Both the position numbers and the translations under genes were made by a program. This document shows, one piece after another, positions 1-5,127 of a stretch of DNA of 5,981 nt. The DNA comes from an uncultured Bacilli bacterium (GTDB lineage: Bacteria > Bacillota_I > Bacilli_A > RF39 > UBA660), in contig CALVMI010000059.1 of assembly GCA_944345045.1 (NCBI GenBank), positions 1 through 5,981 of the forward strand, given 5' to 3'. Numbering within the stretch: position 1 is the stretch's first letter; every line of letters begins with the position of its first letter. Below the pieces are notes generated by a model. It was given only the letters and a program-made list of their open reading frames with translations. It made no database searches and was not told the origin of the DNA.

Positions 1-81
1 TATTTCTTCTTTGGTTTCTATACTAAAAAATACACCCAAACTTATTAAAACAATACTGACTAGTAAAAATTTCTTTTTCAT
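1..81 (-). CDS. N-terminus of an exported or membrane-anchored protein, truncated by the window edge
   Basis: Only the first 27 codons are visible, reading leftward from ATG at 79-81 and open at the left edge. The peptide starts MKKKFLLVSIVLISLG: a short lysine-rich start and about 16 hydrophobic residues, then polar, charged residues (ETKEE). This is the pattern of a signal peptide or N-terminal membrane anchor. A ribosome binding site (AGAGGG, about 8 bases upstream) supports the start. It lies downstream of divIB in the same direction, where Bacillus carries ylxW/ylxX-type genes, but a strong terminator separates them, so it probably has its own promoter. Too little is visible to name a family. 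The start and membrane character are reasonably sure; the function is unknown. Confidence 0.6.
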   Translation of the reverse strand, partial: MKKKFLLVSIVLISLGVFFSIETKEEI

Positions 82-137
82 AAGTTTTTCCCTCTTTTTC
101 TAGTATGGAACTTTTCTTATCTTTTTACTCATAACTT

Positions 138-165
138 ATTATGTCATATATATTTTATCAAACAA
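138..165 (-). promoter_or_regulatory. Possible promoter for the left-edge gene
   Basis: On the minus strand, TTGTTT (160-165) and CATAAT (138-143) are 16 bases apart and resemble -35 and -10 boxes. They lie about 57 bases upstream of the ATG at 79-81 and just after the terminator stem of the preceding operon, overlapping its T-tract. In such AT-rich DNA chance matches are common, so this is only a candidate. Confidence 0.3.
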
Positions 166-199
166 ATAAAAAAATTACCATGATTTCTCATGATAATTT
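165..199 (-). terminator. Rho-independent terminator of the murG-murB-divIB operon
   Basis: On the minus strand a 12-bp stem (AAATTATCATGA with TCATGGTAATTT, one G-T wobble) closes a GAAA tetraloop and is followed directly by a T-rich tract (TTTTATTTG). On the plus strand the arms are 172-183 and 188-199, with the loop at 184-187. It sits about 50 bases after the divIB stop, facing the right way. No T-tract follows it on the plus strand, so it acts in one direction. Confidence 0.8.
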
Positions 200-210
200 T
201 ATCACAAATA

Positions 211-220
211 CCCCCCCCCC
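211..220. repeat. Homopolymer run of ten C (ten G in the operon transcript)
   Basis: Ten consecutive C on the plus strand interrupt otherwise very AT-rich DNA. The run lies between two hairpins in the 3' untranslated region of the divIB operon. Runs of this kind tend to change length by slippage, which in some bacteria switches gene expression. Here the run is neither inside a recognised reading frame nor between promoter boxes, so a switching role is speculative. Confidence 0.9.
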
Positions 221-250
221 ATGTCAATTTACAAAAAATTGACATTTTTT
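221..250 (+). terminator. Hairpin next to the divIB stop, terminator-like on the plus strand
   Basis: The arms ATGTCAATTT (221-230) and AAATTGACAT (236-245) form a perfect 10-bp stem with a 5-base loop. On the plus strand a T run (245-250) follows at once, as in an intrinsic terminator. On the minus strand the stem is followed by ten G. It could stop antisense transcription entering divIB, or protect the 3' end of the operon mRNA. No plus-strand gene is visible to its left. The structure is clear; the role is inferred. Confidence 0.55.
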
Positions 251-953
251 AACTTTCATACAAACTAAAGCTAATACGATCACTGGAAGAATCTAAATAA
301 AGAATTCCACTTTTTCCTTCTAAAGAAGCATATATTTCAATATAAGAATTTAGCTTTTTTAAATGAATTAAGTTAACATAGACACTGTTACCATCGGTCA
401 TTCTTAAGAAAAACCTTGTCTCATCAATCATCACATCATCACTTTGCCATGGCTGGTATTCAATTTCACTTACTAATTCTAAAACATCAGAATCTATTTC
501 TTTTAAACTTTCAATTAATCTTGTATACAGGGTATCTGGAACATAGTTAATTAAGGTTGGGACACCGTTTAATACTTGAGAATCTACTTCTTTACCATCG
601 CTTAAAACCAGTTTGTTTGTATTTCGATTATAAAAAAGAGGTAAAGATTCTGTTACTTCAATAGTTAAAGTTCCAAACAAACTTTTATGAATTTTAACGC
701 AATTTATTTCTGGAATTGTTTTGAGACGATTTTCAATTTCTTTGTTACTAACACGAAATAAATAAGGATAATTTTTAAAACCAGAAGTTGTAATAATTTC
801 ATGATCCGTGACATTTACATTACCGGTAATTACAATATGATTTGTTTTTACATAAAATAAGTAAACAAAGATTAAAGCAACGAAAAAAAGAAGAAAGAAG
901 ATTTTTAAAACTACTTTCCAGCGAAATTTTCTTTTAATCACTTTCTTCTTCAT
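249..953 (-). CDS. ftsQ: Cell division protein FtsQ/DivIB
   Basis: This bitopic membrane protein of the divisome works with FtsL/DivIC and FtsB-type partners to position and activate septal wall synthesis. The 234 residues show the family layout: a basic cytoplasmic tail (residues 1-13, MKKKVIKRKFRWK), one membrane segment (about 14-35), a POTRA domain from about 38 to 106 (HIVITGN, then a LFGTLTIEVTE strand region) and an extracytoplasmic beta domain (about 107-234) including FLRMTDGNSVYVNL. The length is normal for DivIB. ATG at 951-953 is preferred because the basic tail begins there; a GAGGG lies just upstream, though with short spacing. TTG at 963-965 and GTG at 960-962 are in frame but overlap the murB stop and lack a better ribosome site. 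It is the last gene of the operon, 5 bases after murB. Confidence 0.9.
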   Translation of the reverse strand: MKKKVIKRKFRWKVVLKIFFLLFFVALIFVYLFYVKTNHIVITGNVNVTDHEIITTSGFKNYPYLFRVSNKEIENRLKTIPEINCVKIHKSLFGTLTIEVTESLPLFYNRNTNKLVLSDGKEVDSQVLNGVPTLINYVPDTLYTRLIESLKEIDSDVLELVSEIEYQPWQSDDVMIDETRFFLRMTDGNSVYVNLIHLKKLNSYIEIYASLEGKSGILYLDSSSDRISFSLYES

Positions 954-958
954 ATCCC

Positions 959-1849
959 TCACCAATCTTTATATTCTTGTTCTAAGATAAGGTCAATATG
1001 ATATACCCTTTCTACCTCATCATGTACTAATTGTATCAAACTTCGAATGTCTTTTCCAGTCGCATTGCCTAAATTGATGATAAAATTCGCATGTTTGACA
1101 CTTACCATAGCATCACCCACTCTTGTTCCTTTTAATCCTAAGTCGTCTATAAGTTTACCACTAGGCATTTCAGGACTCGGATTTCTAAAGACACTGCCGG
1201 CACTTGGATATTCTAATGGCTGTGAGGATATACGCCTTTCTAAACGATCTTTTATAATTTCTAACGATTTTTCTTTATTGCCGATTGGAAAGAAAAAAAC
1301 AGCCTCTAAAATAATATTTCCAGGATTTTCTTTAAAAAAACTTGTTCGATATGCATGAGTAAGTTCTTCTTTTAAAGAAGTTTTTATATTTCCTTCTTTG
1401 GTAATATACGTTACACTTTTTAAATATTCAAATGTGGAAATTTTATAAGCTTCAGCATTGCCGTAAATGGAGCCACCGATAGTACCGGGAATTCCACTTG
1501 CCCATTCTAAACCGGAAAGATTGTGTTCAATAATGTCACGCGCTAGAAAATTAATCATTACTCCAGCACCGACAGTTACTTCTTGATTTTGATATTCTAT
1601 TTTTTTAAATTGATCAAGTTTTAAAATTACACCATCAAACATAGAATCAGATAAAATTACATTAGAACCATTACCAAGAAGAAAAAAAGGTACTTTTGTT
1701 TCCTTTGCATAGGTTAAAAAAGCCGCGATTTGTTCTATTTTTGTAGGATGTAAAACATATCTAGCACTTGTTTTTATACGGTAAGTATTACTTGTTTCTA
1801 AATTGACATTTTCTTCTAAAATTCCAAATTTTTGCAAGTTTTCTTTCAT
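959..1849 (-). CDS. murB: UDP-N-acetylenolpyruvoylglucosamine reductase MurB
   Basis: MurB is the cytoplasmic FAD enzyme that reduces UDP-GlcNAc-enolpyruvate with NADPH to UDP-MurNAc, the second committed step of peptidoglycan precursor synthesis. The 296 residues fit the short type II form of Bacillota. Visible motifs are the FAD-binding loop LGNGSN (58-63), GIPGTIGG (119-126), YRTSFF (167-172) and SAGSVFRNP (216-224), whose Ser219 matches the family's proton-donating serine. The C-terminal VKHANFIIN stretch (251-259) and a late glutamate (Glu290 or Glu292) complete the pattern. ATG at 1847-1849 overlaps the murG stop as ATGA, which suggests translational coupling. AAGGA 9 bases upstream, inside murG, supports this start. 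All expected key residues appear to be present. Confidence 0.95.
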   Translation of the reverse strand: MKENLQKFGILEENVNLETSNTYRIKTSARYVLHPTKIEQIAAFLTYAKETKVPFFLLGNGSNVILSDSMFDGVILKLDQFKKIEYQNQEVTVGAGVMINFLARDIIEHNLSGLEWASGIPGTIGGSIYGNAEAYKISTFEYLKSVTYITKEGNIKTSLKEELTHAYRTSFFKENPGNIILEAVFFFPIGNKEKSLEIIKDRLERRISSQPLEYPSAGSVFRNPSPEMPSGKLIDDLGLKGTRVGDAMVSVKHANFIINLGNATGKDIRSLIQLVHDEVERVYHIDLILEQEYKDW

Positions 1850-2922
1850 GAAATCAATTCCTTTATTTCTTTATAGATCATATGTGCACTATCTTTAGTA
1901 TCCATCTCGTGCATTGCATGAATCATTTTTAATCTTGTTGTTGTATCTTGTAACATATGGTCTACTGTTTGAAGCATTTTAGATGTTGTAATATCTTTTT
2001 CTTCTAAAAGATATATACATTTTTTTTCTTCTAATTCTTTAGCATTATAATATTGATGATTGTTGGCAACATTAGGACTTGGAATAATAATTGAGGGAAT
2101 TTCTAAAGCCATAATTTCACTTAGACTGCCCGCTCCTGCTCTAGAAATGACTAAATCGCTTACTTTTAGCAAGCCAGGAAGTTCATCTATATACGGAAAG
2201 ACTTTCACATTACTAGGATATTTTTCTTTCGTAAAAGACTCATAATGACTTTTTCCGGTAATGTAACAAACTTCATAATTTTTCTTTTCGATTTCTTTTA
2301 AATACTCTTGCATTTTTTGATTTAAAGAGCCACTTCCTAAAGATCCAGCAACGATGGTTACCAGTTTTTTTCCTTTATTAAATCCTAACTCATTCTTATC
2401 TTTTTTAGGAATATCTAGAGCCCAAGCCCCACACGGATGTCCTGTATAAACAACTTTTCCTTTGGTTTTAAAATATTTTTTACTTTCTAAAAAAGTCACG
2501 CCTATTAAATCCGCATATTTGGCGACCATTTTATTAGCTTTACCAGGAATACTGTTTTGTTCATGAATAAATATTTTGATTTTCATGTCATGAGCAGCTT
2601 TTAAAACCGGGTAAGTTACATAACCGCCTACTCCAATAACAACATCTGGTTGAAACTCTAAAAAAATTTCTTTACATTTTTTTATTCCTTTTTGAATTAA
2701 AGAAATATTTTTAAGATCTTGAACAATATTTTTTGTAAATCCATAAATTTCTATTTCTTCATAACGAATATTTTTTTTAGGAATAATTTCTTTTTCCATT
2801 CGATTATGTGTTCCAATATATAAAACTTCCACATTTTTTTCTTGTTTTTTAAACTCTTCGATAATGGCTAAAGCTGGATTAATATGCCCCATCGTGCCAC
2901 CAGCTGTTACAACAATTCTCAT
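1846..2922 (-). CDS. murG: MurG, lipid II-forming N-acetylglucosaminyltransferase
   Basis: MurG is a GT28, GT-B fold enzyme at the inner face of the membrane. It moves GlcNAc from UDP-GlcNAc onto lipid I to make lipid II. Visible motifs are the N-terminal glycine loop AGGTMGH (7-13), VIGVGGYVTYP, HEQNSIPGKAN, a third loop AGSLGSGSLN, and the donor-site signature SRAGAGSLSEI with its glutamate near residue 269, then PNVANNHQYYNA. The first loop is unusual: the canonical GGTGGH reads GGTMGH. I prefer ATG at 2920-2922 (358 residues, MRIVVTAGG). GGTGAT precedes it with good anti-Shine-Dalgarno alignment, and a TATAAT at 2946-2951 would start the mRNA too close to the alternative ATG at 2932-2934. 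That longer form adds MGDG. It is the first gene of the operon. Confidence 0.95.
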   Translation of the reverse strand: MRIVVTAGGTMGHINPALAIIEEFKKQEKNVEVLYIGTHNRMEKEIIPKKNIRYEEIEIYGFTKNIVQDLKNISLIQKGIKKCKEIFLEFQPDVVIGVGGYVTYPVLKAAHDMKIKIFIHEQNSIPGKANKMVAKYADLIGVTFLESKKYFKTKGKVVYTGHPCGAWALDIPKKDKNELGFNKGKKLVTIVAGSLGSGSLNQKMQEYLKEIEKKNYEVCYITGKSHYESFTKEKYPSNVKVFPYIDELPGLLKVSDLVISRAGAGSLSEIMALEIPSIIIPSPNVANNHQYYNAKELEEKKCIYLLEEKDITTSKMLQTVDHMLQDTTTRLKMIHAMHEMDTKDSAHMIYKEIKELIS

Positions 2923-3044
2923 CCCATCACCCATTTCTTCCTTTTATTATACTATATTTTTGAAAGAAAATAGTAGAACAAATAAATGAAAATGTAAAGA
3001 GGCGTAGATTTTTTTTAAAATCATATACTTTAATGGTGAAGAAA
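2923..3044. promoter_or_regulatory. Divergent promoter region between murG and ftsW
   Basis: This AT-rich stretch must serve both the murG operon and ftsW. On the minus strand there is a perfect TATAAT (plus 2946-2951), with TATAGT beside it (2951-2956). On the plus strand TATACT (3024-3029) and TAAAAT (3016-3021) are candidate -10 boxes for ftsW. I could not find a good -35 box at 16-18 bases for any of them. If these -10 boxes are used, both transcripts have very short leaders and the translation starts are the inner ATGs, each preceded by GGTGA. No inverted repeat that would suggest an operator was noticed. Confidence 0.45.
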
Positions 3045-4139
3045 ATGAAAAAAGGCAAGTTTGATTTTTGGCTTCTTGGCGCGGTGATTTTAATTAGCAT
3101 TTTTGGAATTGTGATGATTTATTCGGCAAGTTCCATTTGGGCTGAATATAAATTTAATGATTCGTTGAAATTCGTTAAAAGCCAAAGTATTTTCTTTATT
3201 GTTAGTCTCATTCTTTGTTTAGGTATTAGTAATATCTCTCCTTCTTTTTGGAAAAAAAATGCCAATAAAATACTAGGCATTTGTTTTATATTACTTATTT
3301 TGGTACTCATCCCGGGTATTGGAACAGTAAGAAATGGTTCAAGAAGTTGGTTTGGAATTGGCGGATTAGGAATTCAGCCCTCGGAGTTTGCTAAATTAGG
3401 TCTTATTATTTTTGTTTCTAAGTATTTAAGTAATAATCGCAAGGAAATGCGAAGTATCAAAAAAGGGGTTTTACCTATTTTAGGAATCATTTTTCTTTTC
3501 TTCTTTTTGATTATGTTAGAACCAGATTTTGGAACGGCGATGGTTATTGTTTTAACCCTTTTAAGTTTGATTTTTATAAGTGGTGTCAAGCTTTCTTTCT
3601 TTTTTAAAATTGGTTTAGTTGGTCTAGGTGGAATTGTTTTGTTAATCATTATTGCGCCTTACCGAATGGCACGAATTGTCTCTTATTTAAATCCATGGAG
3701 CGATCCTTTAGGTAGTGGATTTCAAATTATTCAAAGTTTATATGCGATTGGACCTGGAGGCTTACTCGGTCAAGGTTTTTTAAATTCACATCAAAAGCAT
3801 TTTTATCTTCCAGAACCGCAGACAGACTTTATCTTTTCAATTATTAGTGAGGAATTTGGTTTTTTAGGCGTTTTAATTGTTGTTTCTTTCTTCTTCTTTA
3901 TTTTTTATCGTTCTTTAAAGATCGCTTTAAAAACAAATGACTTATTTCTTAAATTTTTAACGTTTGGCCTAGCGATTGGCATTCTTATTCAAGCCACTTT
4001 AAACTTGTGTGTCGTAATTGGACTGATCCCTGTTACCGGGGTAACTCTTCCTTTCTTTAGTTATGGAGGTTCAAGTTTACTAACAAGCTTTTTAAGTATT
4101 GGCATCATCTTGAGTGTATCTAGAGAAGAAAATTCATAG
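3045..4139 (+). CDS. ftsW: SEDS-family septal peptidoglycan polymerase FtsW
   Basis: FtsW is a polytopic membrane glycosyltransferase that polymerises lipid II at the division site together with a class B penicillin-binding protein. The 364 residues are almost entirely hydrophobic segments, about ten helices by eye. SEDS marks include IYSAS near the start, NGSRSWFGIG with GIQPSEFAKL, GSGFQIIQSLYAIGPGG, YLPEPQTDFIFSIISEE with the family's essential aspartate at residue 261, and PFFSYGGSS near the end. The GFQIIQSLYA...PEPQTDFIF wording is closer to FtsW/SpoVE than to RodA, and the neighbouring murG-murB-divIB agrees. RodA is the alternative. I prefer ATG at 3045-3047, with GGTGA at good spacing; ATG at 3033-3035 adds MVKK but has no ribosome site. 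It runs head-to-head with murG, unlike the usual co-directional order. No clear terminator follows it. Confidence 0.92.
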   Translation: MKKGKFDFWLLGAVILISIFGIVMIYSASSIWAEYKFNDSLKFVKSQSIFFIVSLILCLGISNISPSFWKKNANKILGICFILLILVLIPGIGTVRNGSRSWFGIGGLGIQPSEFAKLGLIIFVSKYLSNNRKEMRSIKKGVLPILGIIFLFFFLIMLEPDFGTAMVIVLTLLSLIFISGVKLSFFFKIGLVGLGGIVLLIIIAPYRMARIVSYLNPWSDPLGSGFQIIQSLYAIGPGGLLGQGFLNSHQKHFYLPEPQTDFIFSIISEEFGFLGVLIVVSFFFFIFYRSLKIALKTNDLFLKFLTFGLAIGILIQATLNLCVVIGLIPVTGVTLPFFSYGGSSLLTSFLSIGIILSVSREENS

Positions 4140-4185
4140 ACCACATTAACTTGTCTTTTTAAAAAGTTTTTGTTACATTTATATT

Positions 4186-4201
4186 AGGAGTGGTAGTTTT
4201 G
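4186..4201 (+). promoter_or_regulatory. Ribosome binding site that fixes a TTG start
   Basis: AGGAG (4186-4190) lies 8 bases before TTG at 4199-4201. An in-frame GTG at 4190-4192 overlaps the AGGAG itself and cannot be served by it, so TTG is the likely start. The residues following it (RILHLQNW) match the beginning of the amylase-like fold. Confidence 0.75.
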
Positions 4202-4873
4202 AGAATACTTCATTTACAAAATTGGTATATAAAAGATATTATTAGGGTTTTACCTAAAATCAAAGAACAACAATTTGATACGGTTTTGTTTGGCCCTTTA
4301 TCATTTTTAAATGAAGATATTTGCAAAGAAATTACCGAGTTAACGGCTGTTGCTAGAAGGTATTCTATTCATATTCATTTAGAATTGTTTTCTTCTTATT
4401 TAGATCATATGTTAGACAATCAAGAAAGTATTAAAAAACTTTATGTTTTGTGTCAAAAAATGATTTTGATGAATATTGATGGTTTTTATTTAGGAAATAT
4501 TGACTCTATTTTATATGATCCAGGAAAAGAAAAACGTTTTTTTGAATTACTTACAATTTTACATCATCCATATCTTAGGGTCTATGCTGAAACATCTATA
4601 CAAAATATTGCTTTTTTGGACAAGTATGTTTCTTATATGCATTTTCTTGGCAAAACATTTGATGTTGATCCAACTAGAAATATTTATTATTCGGAAAGTT
4701 CTAATACATATCAACAGCAAAATATTTTAGAACATATAGTTCTTTATGATTATCAAAAAAATGTTGTACACTATCCTAATACTTTATTTTTTGCAAGACC
4801 TTTTGATCCTTTATGGCAAGATAGAAGGATCAAAGAAGTTCATGAGTATATATTAAAAAAGAAGCGTTATTGA
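4199..4873 (+). CDS. Small alpha-amylase-like (GH13) barrel protein, probably without catalysis
   Basis: The 224 residues read like a condensed GH13 TIM barrel. Residues 3-34 (ILHLQNWY..., then LPKIKEQQFDTVLFGPL) match the first strand and helix of alpha-amylases, usually written LHAFNW...LPKIAEAGYTAVQTSP. Residues 48-64 (LTAVARRYSIHIHLELF) match the helix and strand of region I, DGFYLG-type residues 94-99 match region II, YAET (129-132) matches region III, and FFARPFD (197-203) matches region IV. Key residues are lost. The GFRxD nucleophile motif reads GFYLG, with Arg to Tyr at 97 and Asp to Gly at 99, and the region I Asn-His pair is absent. Glu131 remains. The usual B and C domains are missing and there is no signal peptide, so it is probably cytoplasmic. 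It follows ftsW by 59 bases and may share its transcript. The family assignment rests on motif recognition by eye; the function is unknown. Confidence 0.6.
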   Translation: MRILHLQNWYIKDIIRVLPKIKEQQFDTVLFGPLSFLNEDICKEITELTAVARRYSIHIHLELFSSYLDHMLDNQESIKKLYVLCQKMILMNIDGFYLGNIDSILYDPGKEKRFFELLTILHHPYLRVYAETSIQNIAFLDKYVSYMHFLGKTFDVDPTRNIYYSESSNTYQQQNILEHIVLYDYQKNVVHYPNTLFFARPFDPLWQDRRIKEVHEYILKKKRY

Positions 4874-4897
4874 AGTGATGAGCAATAACACTTTTTT
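4864..4897 (+). terminator. Rho-independent terminator overlapping the stop codon of the amylase-like gene
   Basis: GCGTTATTG (4864-4872) pairs with CAATAACAC (4883-4891) across a 10-base loop, with one C-A mismatch. Six T follow (4892-4897). An A-rich stretch before the stem could lengthen it by pairing with the T run. The TGA stop (4871-4873) lies in the stem and first loop base. It ends the ftsW-side transcript and faces incoming transcription from the surface gene. Confidence 0.8.
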
Positions 4898-5127
4898 CTT
4901 GATATCATATATTTTATATTTATTAAGTATTCTCAACTTTTTTAAATATTTGGCTAGTTTGTGATACGCATCAGTATTCCACATCAGACATCCTTCTTTA
5001 TCTAGAAAAGCTTCTATAAAGCGGATTTTTCCATTTTCTTCATTTTCAAGCAATTTTAATATTAGTTTATTGTTACATGTTTTTATTGGCAACGAAACTT
5101 ATACCCAAAAACTATTATAACTTTAGG
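4898..5127. other. Gene-poor stretch, possibly holding a gene remnant
   Basis: No convincing gene is seen here. A minus-strand frame of 79 codons (5092 down to 4853) has a normal residue mix in its middle (GKIRFIEAFLDKEG, MWNTDAYHKLAKYLKKL) that does not look like random AT-rich translation. However, its only full-length start is TTG without a ribosome site, a TAA lies two codons upstream of that TTG, and its end runs through the terminator into the amylase-like gene. It may be a decayed gene fragment of unrecognised family. A weak 7-bp stem near 5104-5129 (ACCTAAA with TTTGGGT on the minus strand, 12-base loop, no following T run) is the only terminator candidate for the surface gene. Confidence 0.3.

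Noticed and set aside
1047..1358. 103-codon plus-strand frame antisense to murB
   Set aside because: It lies wholly within murB, which has intact motifs and a good start. The frame has no ribosome site or recognisable motif.
3374..3649. 91-codon minus-strand frame inside ftsW
   Set aside because: Lys/Ile/Pro-rich translation antisense to the membrane segments of ftsW; a shadow of hydrophobic codons.
3033..4139. ftsW gene being rodA or a sporulation spoVE
   Set aside because: The sequence wording fits the FtsW/SpoVE side and the division gene context favours FtsW. Nothing in the window indicates sporulation. RodA cannot be fully excluded by eye.
4148..4180. AT-rich inverted repeat after ftsW (CTTTTTAAAAAG followed by T) as a terminator
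   Set aside because: The palindrome has no room for a loop, and the alternative stem AACTT/AAGTT is only 5 bp without G+C strength. Read-through into the amylase-like gene seems more likely.
4853..5092. 79-codon minus-strand frame as a functional gene
   Set aside because: Only a TTG start without a ribosome site, a TAA just upstream, and an end that crosses a terminator and the neighbouring gene. Kept only as a possible remnant.
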